Shown here in pieces: positions 23,701 to 34,985 of a stretch of DNA of 64,000 nucleotides. A program made the translations under genes and the position numbers. Position 1 is the stretch's first letter. Each line of letters starts with the position of its first letter. The stretch is from Metarhizium brunneum (Eukaryota; Ascomycota; Sordariomycetes; Hypocreales; Clavicipitaceae), in assembly GCF_013426205.1 (NCBI RefSeq), contig NC_089427.1, forward strand, positions 186,001 through 250,000, written 5' to 3'. Under the pieces are notes generated by a model. The model was not told where the DNA came from, searched no databases, and worked only from the letters and a program-made list of their open reading frames with translations.

Positions 23701-25837
23701 TGCAAGAATTCTCCGAGGAACACTTGACCAACACTGATCGGCCTAAATCCGGCCAAGGCTGTATATCGGGTCACGACATGACGCTTGAAACTGCTGAAAT
23801 GTGCGAGTTTGCGTGTGAATATGGTTTTTGTCCCTCATCCTTGTGCATTTGCGATGAAAAGGGAAAGCTCAAGGGTCTGCCAGCCGAGAGGAAAGACGTG
23901 AAGGGGTCGGCTTGGGACTGGTTGCACTTGGATATGAACAGGCTTTGCGCGTTTTCATGCAGATATGACAACTGTCCACACGAGGTTTGTACAGACGGCA
24001 TCATCCAGCAGGGCGAGGACGAGGACGAGGACTAGGGCTTGTATGAAATCACACCTGGATCTAACAGCTTGTATGAAACGCGAGCCACGGCTCACAAAGA
24101 TTGTCATGTGTTTGAAATGGGCAGACTCAGGCAGACTTCGATCAATCAATGCAAGGGCCAATGTGGTGAGAAATTAAGAGAGGCCGAGGCCGAGGGCAGG
24201 GTCAGCAACTACGGCTGCATGGGGCTTTTCCCACTTGACAAGCCCATCCCTTGGATAGAAATCAGCGGTTTCCCTAGCCGCATAGCTCCAGGCAAATGCG
24301 TCTGCGATGACATGCTGATAAATACCATCGCCGAGTCTGTCATTGAGGCCATGCCCATGATCGCTGCAGTACGTCATCCAGTCCCGAAAGTCGGCCGCAT
24401 CTCCAACACGAGCCGAAGCGCCATGAGAGGTCAAGTTTTGTTCTATTGGCTAACCAGAAAGCTTATAGGCCGCGTGTTTTATGCTAATGTCGGCGGTGAA
24501 GCTGGTAGTTGATGTCGGAGCAAAGTTCATCCCTGGAGTGGGCAGGGTAATTGATGCTGGCTTAAGTAGGACTTCCCATCCCTTTGAAACCCCTGCAGAT
24601 GCAATGGGAGCTTGATGTTGATGAACTGACATGAATAGATATGGCCATGACTGCTGCTCGAATGGCCTCTTATATCTATCCAGACGGAGAGGATCCCGCG
24701 GGGGCCTTTAACTGGTGGCTTAGCCCATGCGGTGGCGAGAGCAATCTTGTGCCAGATGACATTAAGAAAGCATTTGAGATTCTAAACGCTGTTACTGACG
24801 GCGTATCTGGTTTCAAGCCACCCAAGAAGATAAAAAAAGGCAGTGGAAAGAAGGGTGACGACGGTAATCCCACCAACCAACAGAAACCTCGCACGCTCAA
24901 TAATGGCGGCGGCGGCGGCGGCGGCAACGGGGGTGGCAACAAAGGCAATAACAAGAATAACAAGACGAAGCGTTGCAAGATTAGGAAAGGGTATTCCACC
25001 AGACGACTTGGCCGTTACAAGAATACCGTCCAGTTTCAATCCTGCGTTCAAGACAAGACCATGACGGAAAACTTGGTCATCACCTCGGCACACTATCATG
25101 TCAATGCCAAGCCCACCGATGTAGTCAAAGTATGCCCCAAGAAATATACCCAGGCATGCTACCACTACAGTTCTGCTACGAGAGTCAGCCCTCAATGGGC
25201 AACCATTACCTGCCCTCCGGAAGCTGCCAAACCCAACTGGCGACAGGACGGCGAGGCGACTGCGACTTGGGCAACACAGCATGGCGGTACCGGGTGGAAA
25301 GATATAGCACACCGAGAGGAGCCCCAATGTGACAGGGACGAGTATCCACCAGCATATCTCCTGAATGAGCAAGACGACGCTTTGAAATGGGGTGGCAAGC
25401 CGCAGGGCAATGGGCAGCTCGTCCGCTTCCTTCCCGCCAAACAAAACCAGGGGGCCGGGAAACTTTGGCAGGGAGCTTGCTCTGAGGGACCTGTAGGGGA
25501 CATTTCAGACATGGACTTGATAAATCGAGTTAGGAATGCGCCAGCTAAACTGCAGAGCGTTTCCAAGGACGCTTCTAGAACCCTCACCAAAGCCGAGGTC
25601 ACGGTTACCCAAAGACCACAATGGCATATGGAGTTTGAACACACGGTAAACCCACTGCCGAATGATGGCTTGAACGATAACCCATGTTGGCCATCCAAGA
25701 TTGCGCCGCAGGATCCGGGCTTTGCTTTACTCACGTTTGACCCTTATTACATCTCACTATACGGAAAGGATCAAACTAAAACAAAACACCCGTATACGTA
25801 CGATGCGCCCTATAACCCCCCAGCTAATGGTGAGTGA
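20712..25837 (+). pseudogene. Subgroup-C GH18 chitinase (LysM, chitin-binding, GH18, NucA/NucB-like), heavily broken
   Basis: Domain order follows large fungal subgroup-C chitinases. A signal peptide and N-terminal region occupy 20712-21597. LysM 1 is near 21735-21870 (CRYIRVNSGDGCAALV) and LysM 2 near 21940-22030 (DNDTCDKIAKLYGV). A hevein-like chitin-binding domain is near 22210-22290 (CCSNWGFCG). GH18 spans about 22380-23740, with the 'SLGGW' strand and an intact DGVDIDWEYP catalytic motif. Two cysteine repeats follow (CEFACEYGFCP and CAFSCRYDNCP). The last open block, 24641-25837, has a (GGC)n-encoded glycine linker and a C-terminal domain with CDRDEYPPAYL at about 25328 and QLVRFLPAKQNQGAGKL at about 25415, like NucA/NucB DNases. 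Lesions: frameshifts near 21020 and 21880 and in-frame stops at 21595, 22025, 22325, 23102 and 24033. Introns near 22751, 23161 and 23270 have good splice sites. It would have been a secreted chitin-degrading protein. The full-length product is dead. Confidence 0.85.
24904..24927 (+). repeat. (GGC)n trinucleotide run coding a glycine linker
   Basis: Six to seven GGC triplets encode a glycine run, followed by an Asn/Gly/Lys-rich linker, between the central part and the nuclease-like end of the chitinase relic. Such a run is prone to slippage. Confidence 0.7.
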
Positions 25838-26293
25838 GAAGTACAGTATCTTACGGGTCAAGTGTTTGTATAAGCCGCAAGTAGTCGTGCTGGTATGAGA
25901 AGTTTACGCCGCCAGGTCCGAATCATCTGAAGTTGGCCCTTTTAGCTTGTTAAAGATTAGGTTTTCAAATAAGTACTAGGGTGAGTCCCACGAGTACCCA
26001 TAAAACGGCGCGTAGTTTATCCATCTCACACTTGTGAAACTCCCCAGCTCCACTCGAAGATTACGTGATGGTCAGAATGGTGTCTAGTCACCATATGGCA
26101 ACATACGCTCCAGAACTTGCGACTCTCCAACCTCTTGTATACAATTCTCAACTTGATCCCATTCTCTTTACAACCATCCCTGCTAACGGGTTGTTTGACA
26201 GGCCGCAGTGCGAAAGCAATCTATACCGTCTCGGCTGACAAATACCCAAAGGCCCTCCTCACTGGCACCAGTTTGCCCAACTCTCGCGACTCA
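25838..26293. other. Upstream region of the Zn2Cys6 gene
   Basis: The reading frame of the next gene is open back to a TTG at 26117, but the first ATG is at 26294. The intervening sequence is C-rich and probably 5' leader. Confidence 0.45.
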
Positions 26294-29179
26294 ATGGCGG
26301 CATTCCTTACCGCCTTTGATATCCCCAAGCCTGCAAACTCAGTCCACTCCGATCAAGCTGCTTCATTGGTCGATTCCAATTCTGGGCTGCCTAATTCTCG
26401 TAGTTGCGTCACCTGCCGCCGTCGAAGAGTCCGATGTGACAGGCACCAGCCTTGCTCCAACTGCGACCGCGCTCACATTCAATGCGTCTTTCCGCCTCCG
26501 CAGCGTGCTTCTCGTCGGACGAGACAAGTAAACCACGACACGCCCGAATTGAACCCTAGAGCTTCAGAGATTGAACTTATGAAGCGTCGTCTGCAGAAAC
26601 TTGAGAACATTGTTACCCAGCTCAGTGGACATGTCGAAGTCAACAGGGAAACTTGCGGCCCACGACCCTCCAGCGGCTACGTGTCTTCGAAAGTTACCGA
26701 CCCTGATGCGACCAATAGTACGGGCGTTGCCAGCCGGCAAGAATCAAATATCATTGAAGGTGAGGCAGCTTGGAACGAAGATGTAGCTCCAGAACTTGGC
26801 CGAACAGACCCGGGGTTGATAGAGACACAAAATGCGGTGCTGCCGGCTGATTTAGCCGACCAATTTGGACGTTTGGTTGTGCACGACAATGGAAGCACTG
26901 GACAATACATTAGCAGCGCTTTCTGGTCCAAATTGAATGACGAGGTAAAGACAAAGGTGCCCATTCTTGCAAATATAGTCATGTGTTTGACAAATATATC
27001 CCAGCTTAAGCATCTCCATACCGATATGTATTTCCTGAATAGTGTTCCTGATACCTGTTGGGATAACACTTCCTCCAACCAATCTCCGAGACAGGTCTCG
27101 TGTGTGGTCTCAGATCGCCATAGCATTCCCTTTGGATTTGGTTCCATGGACGTGGATCTACAAGCACTACGCCCTAGCGAAGCAGAAATATCCATTTTAT
27201 GGAAGACTTATCGAGAGAACATTGACCCTATTCTCAAAATCTTGCATATACCCTCCATGGAAAAGGTAGTGCGCAGAGCAAGGAGGAGTCCTAGCAGTCT
27301 GGAACCGGGGAGCGAAGCTCTTCTATTCGCAGTCTACCACGCTGCCATAGCGTCACTAGAGGATGAAGAGGTGAGCAACTCAAAAGCAATACGTCAAAAA
27401 ATGCCATCAGACGCTTAATATTTGCATTGTGACTAGGTGCAATCGAATTTCAAGTCATCCAAGCCACACCTTTTGGGCAAGTACAGGTTCGCTTTAGAGC
27501 AAGCACTTGTCAGAGCCGATTTTCTCAATATCCTCGACATAACGCTTGTGCAGGCGTTTACCATATTTCTCACCCTCGTGCGGCGGCAAGATAATACGAG
27601 ATTTTGCTGGACTGCAGTAAGTCTTGTTATAAGGATGGCCCAAGGACTAGGAATTCACCGTGATGGGACCAAATTTGCACTTGTTCCGTTTGAAGTTGAG
27701 ATGAGACGTCGCCTATGGTGGGCAATTTGCACTCTAGACTTGAGATCTGCAGAGGAGGCAGGAACGGGTCTCATCATAGGCAACTCTTCATTTGACACCA
27801 TGTTGCCATTGAACATCAACGACACTGATATTAGCCCGGAAAAGAAGGAAGCGCCGATGCCCAGAGACGGTCGATCAGATTGCTCCATTTGTCTCGTTAG
27901 GTATGAGGTATGCGCCGTTTCTAGACGCTTGTACTTTGCAAGCACCGAGCCACGGCCAGCTGACGCAGATACCGTCGGACTGAACTTGGAGGAGCGCGAA
28001 AAGATGCTGATTGAAGTCAAAAATCGAGTCGAGCAAAAGTTTCTGCGATACCAAGCTTTCACAGAGGACTCATTGGGTTGGATGGTGGCCATCATCGCAC
28101 GCTTAATCATGGCCAAGATATGCTTGGCCATATATCATTCCGCCCTCTTCCCTGGTATCAGTCCCGAACTGTCAAAAGATATGCGAGATCGATTGTACAT
28201 CTCAGCGATTCAAATCATGGAGTATTACCATATTCTGTCGACGGATGAGCGCTGCCGGCAATGGCGATGGATCATACAAACCTACCGGCAGTCCCATGCT
28301 GTTGCCTATGTGCTCATGGAAACTTCTCAAAGGCCGTGGACGGCAATGTCTGAGCGTGCCTGGGAAGCTGTAAACCCATTGCGCCGCGACGGCCAAGCCA
28401 TGAATTCCACCGCTGAACCGGATCCAACTATTGCGGGCGATACCGCCGGCATTCGCATGCCTCTAGGCCGACTCTTCACGAGGATGGAGAGTCACCGAGA
28501 AGCTGAAATCCTACGTATCAGGTCCAACCCTGTGTCAGCCCATGAGTCAGATGGTCAGGATCGCATGAGTGCGTTTTCGAAATGGCTCGATTCTGCCCCT
28601 GGGCTTGAGTCCAGATTACAACAGATAGACAACCGCTGGCGAAGGTTGGTCCAGCAAGAACGCTCTGAACCTTGTTATCCTTCCGCCACAACCCCCACGC
28701 CCTGGACTGAGCTACCCGCTATGGCTACATGGCAGCCGGAAGCTGCCGTTTCGTCAGGCCTATGGGGGGATCAGTTGAAGTTTCAAGAAGCTACCCACTC
28801 TCTGAGCCTCAATCCGTCCGAACAATGGCTATACGACTTCGGGATCACTAACAAGCTTATATCATTGGACACAAACAGCTATGTGGCTCCTTGTGCTTAT
28901 ACTGCCAGTGATGTTCCACTCGAGCCACTGGCCGGGATCGCCAGCATCCCGGATACAAGAGCGGTTTCCAATTCACATATCTCGTTACATGCTAAACAGA
29001 CATCACTAGCTTATGGCGAGAACATGTCGGCTAATGAGTTCCGTCATGACACGCAGCCGTGGTTATGGCCTAGCTTTCCTCCAATACCGACTGAGGAGAC
29101 TGCCACAGGATTAATCAACAGAGATGTAGGCACAAGTTTTAATGAGACTAATTTGGATAACTGGCAAAGAAATTTGTAG
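26294..29179 (+). CDS. Zn2Cys6 transcription factor with fungal-specific transcription factor domain
   Basis: Two exons, 26294-27370 and 27437-29179, joined in phase 0 across a GTGAGC...CTAG intron, 939 residues. Residues 38-64 form a complete binuclear zinc cluster with spacing C-x2-C-x6-C-x5-C-x2-C-x6-C (CVTCRRRRVRC, CSNCDRAHIQC). A short coiled coil (ELMKRRLQKLENIVTQL) follows and probably drives dimerisation. The middle part is a Fungal_trans regulatory domain, including 'LTLVRRQDNTRFCWTAVSLVIRMAQGLGIHRDG' and 'EVEMRRRLWWAICTLD'. It should act in the nucleus. Its position at the left edge of the oxygenase, amidotransferase and exporter set suggests it may control them, by proximity only. 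No lesion is seen. Confidence 0.9.
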
Positions 29180-29692
29180 AGAATAGAAGAAATCGTTTTG
29201 GAGTAAACGTAAGTGTACGGGTAATTCTCAGCCTCGCTGTTAATTGTCTCAGCGGGTATATTCTCCCTATCTAAGAGTATAGCGATATAGATATTAGGGT
29301 CCAAGGACAGAGAGGTCTCGACATTCTAGGACTACGTATTGTGGTACTCTGTGAAGATTTGGCGGCGAACCTGGTTTCCCTTGGCGAATTGCGACAGCAT
29401 AGGTATTGGTGGTATTACCGGCTGGGTTGTGATTGCTTCTGAGTATATAAGTAGTTTTTCATTTAAAATAAAAGGTAAAATAGTTGGTATTCTATAAAAT
29501 AAAATGGAACGGAAAGAAAACAGGAATAAAATTCCGTGTATTACCGCCTATTTCACATTTCAAAATACTTTTACGAAGCAAAATAGTAGAGCCCCCGACC
29601 ATGCAATCTCAGGCCACCTGGGTTGATCTGTGTTCTGGCTGTCCAGCTTGGCCCTAGCTGGCCTGTTCACCTCGTACGCGGTCAGCCCATAG
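29180..29692. other. Convergent intergenic region
   Basis: AT-rich stretch between the 3' ends of the Zn2Cys6 gene and the GC-rich gene. No gene seen. Confidence 0.5.
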
Positions 29693-30415
29693 TCACTCGC
29701 CCAGCAGCCGGGGCGCGTCGCCGCCAAAGTCGATCCACGGATTAGTCGCCAGAGCCTCGGAGCCCTGGGCACTCGGGACCTCGTAGCGCATGACGAACTT
29801 CTCGGGGCCGTGGGCGTACGCGACTATGAGGCCGTGCTCGGCGTCGAGGAAGGCACCGTGGGGTCGCTTGCCGGGATAGCTGAGGCGCCAGGCCGGGCCG
29901 CCCGTCTCCACAACCGGCACCGAGAGCTTGACGACCGCGCCGTCGGGGAGCTGGTAGAACCACGTCATCGGGCCGCCCGACACCACCGTCATGACCTCGT
30001 CAATACCGACGCCTTTATCGGTCGTGTTGACGTGGAGGCGGCCGAAGCGCGCCTGCACCAAGTGCTTGGCGTCTTGGTCCATGGCCTGCATGTCGTAGAC
30101 CTTGGGGTACGGAGCAACCCCGTGCTCCGAGGTGTTCAGGTGGCCGCCGTCATGGACCTCGGGCGTGCGGCCGGCAAGCTGAATTTGCGCCAGCAGGTCG
30201 CTGCGGTGTAGGCTGAACATGGAGATTAGCTGGGCCTGCTCGTCCTCCGAAAGGGCCCGGGTCTTGGACGCTTCTAGGATCGGGCGAGCCTCGGGGGGAG
30301 AGGGAGCCCGGTTGGCGTGGACGCCGACTGTGCGCAGCACCTCGTTGACGGCCTTGATGCCGACCGTGGACGGCCGTCCGTCAATGTAGGAGAGCGTGAG
30401 ATCTGCCTTTGTCAT
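29693..30415 (-). CDS. GC-rich intronless protein of unknown function, possibly acquired by transfer
   Basis: 240 residues from ATG 30415; the frame continues upstream only to a TTG. Third codon positions are nearly all G or C, and the gene is visibly more GC-rich than the AT-rich flanks on both sides. The protein has 'PEARPILEASKTRALSEDEQ', a central 'VHDGGHLNTSEHGVAPYPKVYDM' and a C-terminal beta-rich stretch (WFYQLPDGAVVKLSVPV, AWRLSYPGKRPHGAFLD). There is no signal peptide or membrane segment. I do not recognise the family. Composition and lack of introns resemble a bacterial gene or one from a GC-rich fungus. No lesions. Confidence 0.75.
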   Translation of the reverse strand: MTKADLTLSYIDGRPSTVGIKAVNEVLRTVGVHANRAPSPPEARPILEASKTRALSEDEQAQLISMFSLHRSDLLAQIQLAGRTPEVHDGGHLNTSEHGVAPYPKVYDMQAMDQDAKHLVQARFGRLHVNTTDKGVGIDEVMTVVSGGPMTWFYQLPDGAVVKLSVPVVETGGPAWRLSYPGKRPHGAFLDAEHGLIVAYAHGPEKFVMRYEVPSAQGSEALATNPWIDFGGDAPRLLGE

Positions 30416-32757
30416 TTCCACTGCTAAGGTGTAAAGCGGTTGAATGGCCGTCAAGTGAAAAGCGTGGCTTGAGCTGCCTTTCTAGAAAAGAGCACTTTTG
30501 TTTGAATGGTACGACTGATACAATAATACGAAACAATAGCACAAGCGGCCCTTGAGCAGTTTGGTGGGTGACCGTGGAGGTTAAAATAATTTCTTCGCTG
30601 GACCTGGGGGTGAAATTGCGCAAGTATCAGGCTTCTCACCTCGGCTTTTACATCTTGGCTTTCGTATTTCGGAGTAGGAAATATCTGGTCCTACCTGTCC
30701 ACTGAAACTTAATTTTATGGTTATATACATTTATTCCTCAATACCCTGATTCTTATTCTACTGTCTACTTGGTGTAGTTACCTGCTTATCCTTAACTGGT
30801 AGTATTAGATAATGCCTCTATAAATTACAAGTCGCAAAGACTTGGTGTGATAGTTGACTCCACTCAATGCGCTCCCTCCTGACATTAATGCACTATCTCT
30901 TCATGCAGTCGGGATACGCCGTCGGCGATTAACGGCCAATCGCGAGGCTACCGTGCGAGCTTAAGTGGGGCAGGCACGGGTATTGCATTGACCTGCTCCA
31001 CGTTCGCTCTCGCTGTTCGCTGTTCGCTGTCGCTGTTCGCTGTCGCCCTTCGCTGTTCGCTGTTGGCGGTCGCTGTTGGCGGTCTGGGACATGGAACTAT
31101 GTGCCAGCGGAATGCGACATGGGTCGGTAGTATGTGTGGGAAACGACCCCGGGGGTTGCTCGATTTCGCAACGCCCCGGCGCCCACTTGAATGACTACAT
31201 GTACAATGGTTGTGAACTTGGGATCCGTTATTTAGGTCCAAAATGAAAGTCGTGCTGGATTCATTAATGCTTGTATCTTCCTTGTGTTCCTGGGCGGGGA
31301 GATTTTGTCTCCTCTGTCACCTTGCACCGCCAACGCTACTATTACTATAGCCGATTGCATTTTAGAGTCAAATTGACGCCAAACAGTGAATAGGTATTAA
31401 GTCGACTCTGTTTTCGAGAGCGAGATCTTCTTATAGCAATATAGTTCGTGGCTTACCTACTGGTATAAAGATAGTACTCCTCCACCCGACCAGGTTATCT
31501 CCACAAGTCGTAGTAGCTGTACCACAAAGGGGAAACGTGTAAAATAGATTTGCAATTTGAAAAGCATGCTAGCACAAACTCGTGGTACATATCGTTGTCT
31601 GATAATAGATGTCTGGTGCAAAAAAGCCGCCACTGTAGGGCTGTTTGTCGTCCAATCCAACTTAAGAGCCCGAATAAGTATCGCCAAAACCCAGCCTATA
31701 AACCGCTTCAAATTACTTACATTGATTCAAGTGGTAACAAGCTCGCACGGACCTGCACGATTCTTCAAGCTAGGATACAGGTGAGGCACTTTGATCTTTT
31801 AAAGAAAGCGGATACATGGTAGTTCGTGGAAGAATTCAAACTCTGGAAACTGACGGCCAAAGATTCGGCACGCTCGCTTAAACATTCGGTAAAGAATTCT
31901 CACTTATAAGTTTCCCTTCCGCGTGGAGTGGACGATGATTGTCAAGTTTCCCCTGAATAGACGCCAACTCCTGCCGAGTACGATAATTAACGTCGACGGT
32001 TTAAGAATAATATACACTTCTCATATAGACGAAGAGCGGCGAACGGCAGAGCTCGCTTGATTTGACAACGTTTACAAATATTTTCTACTTACTAATTCAT
32101 CTGGCTCCCTTGCTTCCTGTATTTTAATACTCAAGCACGTCGTTTTGGCTTGGTCCATCCCGAAGCTCCCATGTCCGTGTGGCGACGTTGTACATGTACG
32201 CGGTACCACTATTCGTTACCAATTGGCAAAACCCGACAGCCAATCGCGCATTGTCCAATTCAATGTTTGATGTTAAACCCAAAAATTAGGGCAAGACGTG
32301 GAGTTGGTCTTTACGATGCCACCTTGTGGATATGGTAGCCCCAGCCAGCTACACCCCACGGTGTGAATTTGCGTCATCCTAGAGTCAATTCAACCCACCT
32401 GGGTGATACGCACCAGGGCCAAGCGTTGGACGAGGAGCATCTTCTCAGACCCAAAGTCGAACCCGAAAGCGTTAAAATAGTTCCAAGTCAACTCGGTTAA
32501 TCCAATAGCCTGAATATTCCGATATGCGGCATGGTTGCTCTGATGTTGGGATATTTTTTTCTTGAGGGATATAAGACCATAAAAGGGAGAGACCGCCCAC
32601 ACCTCATTAACGAACTTTCCATTACGGCAGTGCCGAATTATCCGCATCATAGAGGCCTTTGTGGAGAGCGTCTACTATTTAAAACGCAACTTCTGTTTCT
32701 CATATTTTTCACAACACTTGTTCTGCGCCTTGCTGTTTACGGTGCATCTTTACCAAG
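30416..32757. other. Long intergenic region with one short repeat
   Basis: About 2.3 kb between divergently oriented genes. Short overlapping frames at 31457-31822 on both strands resemble nothing. Apart from the repeat at 31002-31085, no structure was seen. Confidence 0.5.
31002..31085. repeat. Imperfect minisatellite of GCTGTTC/GCTGTC units
   Basis: Seven-base (GCTGTTC) and six-base (GCTGTC) units alternate about ten times and end in a variant GCTGTTGGCGGT pair. This is a slippage-type tandem repeat. It has no spacers and is not CRISPR. Confidence 0.8.
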
Positions 32758-34473
32758 ATGTCGACATCAACAAAAATCGTCATCACTCCGGAAAACACGG
32801 GATTATGGAATATTCAACAGAGTGAGGAAGCAGCCCAAGCAGCGAGTGAGTTGCTTCAGAAGGACCTTGAGGTAAAAACCTTGTGGATATGGCTCGGGGC
32901 AATCAGACGTTGTATTAATACGCATTTAGGGGCATCATGTGTTCTTGAATAACAAGGGCTTTCATGACCACGTGAGTTGAAGCAGCATGCCTTGAGACAG
33001 CCAGTTGGTATACTGACATATTATACGTCAGATGTTGCATCATATTCTCGCTCTCTACGGTACTGGCGCGAGTGTTACTCAGCTGAGAAAGGCTTACGAT
33101 AGCCGGCATCCACTGCAACGCCCTACCCAACCTCCTCACGACGATGTGGCAGCCCATCTTAGGGCATCTTGGAGCAACTCGGTCAAGTATCTAGGGCAGG
33201 AGCAGTACTACCCCGACTTCCTGGCCTATTTTCAAAGTGTTATCAGGACTAAAGGATACAAGTCTGTCGTGAATGAGTACCTCTTCAAAGGGGATGCCGC
33301 TGCCGATGATCTACTAGTTCGTTTACATGCTGGTGTATTGCACCCATTGATCCAGTTGATGTATGGACTAGAGTGGAAGCAACCAGCGGTAGTTGCAGAA
33401 GCTCTGGCCGAGACTTGCGTTCACCGGCTCGAGGGTTTAGACCAACTTCTGGTCCCAAGCGAGCGCCGTGGACGCGCTCCATCACCACGGTCCCAGGAAC
33501 GGCCGCTTCTATCAATTTACCACGACATCCGGTCAAATCATGACTTATCAGTCGCAGTACAGATTGATGACGGAGCCGACAAGATTCAGGCCGGCGTTCT
33601 TAAGCGTGTCAGAGAACCCATGCTGAAAATCCTTGAGCGCGTTTCCGTTAACCCGAGCAAGCTGGACGAAAGAACGGCAGAAATGATGCATGCAATCATC
33701 TACATTAGTTCTGGGGCTGCCATTCAGCCACCCCAGCATGTCAAATATGACTTTTCTTTGATGTAAGCTCTCGGAAAACTCAAAATCACTGCAGCATGCT
33801 AACATGGGCTTTCTTAGGCATCACATAAATTCTTCGCTCATATATCTAACAATCAACAACCAAGATTGGATCAGCGTAGGCACTAAAGTCCGAATGCTGG
33901 AGTGGAAAATCAGAATGGACTTGCTGCAGTACGTGGCACAAGGTAGTCCTGCGTTCTCTGTTGAGTCTATTGTCAACTATACACCAAAATTGCAACATGG
34001 ATCGATGGTTTCCGTTCGAGGTGAGTGCTTGCACATGGCCAGGTCAAAAGGCGGACTAACATGATTTCGTGGTGTCCAGATATCGGAGTTCGACTGCAAT
34101 CTTTTGGCGATGACGGACATGCTATTAAACAAGCCAGGGCCACTTCCATTTGCCACGAGCTGATGAAGAAATACGAAACCAAGCCCTGGGCCGTGTTGAA
34201 AGGTGATGACATTTGGAAAAAGATCCAGTATATGGTTGTTGATGCTGTTGAAGGCCCAGGCGTGCTCTACGTTCGCTGTGCCGGGTTGCAAGAAGTTTGG
34301 AAGGTACTACGTTCTCATGGTGTATGTGCCACTGGCGATAAGACATGACTGCTAACTCTGTTGGTTGACAGGACGTTCCCCTCCAGTCGAGACCAAGGCG
34401 GCAGTCTAATGTCCTTGAGTCCTTACAAACTGGAAGCGGTAGTTCAGAGGAAGCGCTTAGAGGCTATGTTTGA
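32758..34473 (+). CDS. Questin oxidase-like protein (DUF4243 family)
   Basis: Six exons: 32758-32871, 32930-32971, 33032-33762, 33818-34020, 34080-34303 and 34372-34473. All have GT-AG borders and phases 0, 0, 2, 1, 0, giving 471 residues, the usual size for this family. Hallmarks are the early histidine motif 'GHHVFLNNKGFHDH', then 'MLHHILALYGTGAS', 'FKGDAAADDLLVRLHAGVLHPLIQLMYGLEW' with its conserved His residues, and 'AVEGPGVLYVRCAG' near the end. The family includes Baeyer-Villiger-type oxygenases acting on polyketides such as questin and on aflatoxin intermediates, so a tailoring role is likely. Neighbours include a Zn2Cys6 regulator, a PKS fragment, an amidotransferase and an exporter. 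The last exon is the least certain. Confidence 0.88.
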
Positions 34474-34985
34474 GACGAAAGGAATCCCCAATAACCAAAA
34501 GTTCGTGTGTACTATCAAAGGCACTATATTTGTGAGGAAACAGATCCACTTTAGAACCTGGGAAGATGGAGTCCAAAACTTAGGCTGTGTGAATAATTGC
34601 CTAAATAAGTTATACTAGACCTTGCTTATACTTTTAGCTCACCGACTTCTTGCATAAACAGACATAGTTGATGGTTAAGGCCGTGAAGGCATTCAGGGAG
34701 CTTGAATACCAAAGTTTACATGTATTATTAGATGTATTGAGTCATGTTGCTCCAAGCATTTACCCTTACCACGCTTTCTGATATGTTGTCGCTAGCAACG
34801 ACGTTAACCTGGCTACAAGTGAAGTCTAACACGTATCGAAACCAGATGTCTTGAATTGTCTATCGAGAGCTACAAATACAAGAGAAACAAGAGAGCCAAG
34901 GGGCAAGAGGCAATACAATGAGAAGAACAAAGAGACAAACATACAAATAGGAGAATAAGCAAAGAGCGTATAGAGCTTGCCACAA
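34474..34985. other. Convergent intergenic region
   Basis: 3' flanks of the questin-oxidase-like gene and the cysteine-rich gene. No gene seen. Confidence 0.5.

Noticed and set aside
24782..25444. A 220-codon frame on the minus strand inside the chitinase relic
   Set aside because: It is antisense to recognisable chitinase sequence and its glycine linker, with no independent support.
31002..31085. Repeat that might be taken for a CRISPR array
   Set aside because: Units are six to seven bases with no spacers, and the genome is fungal.
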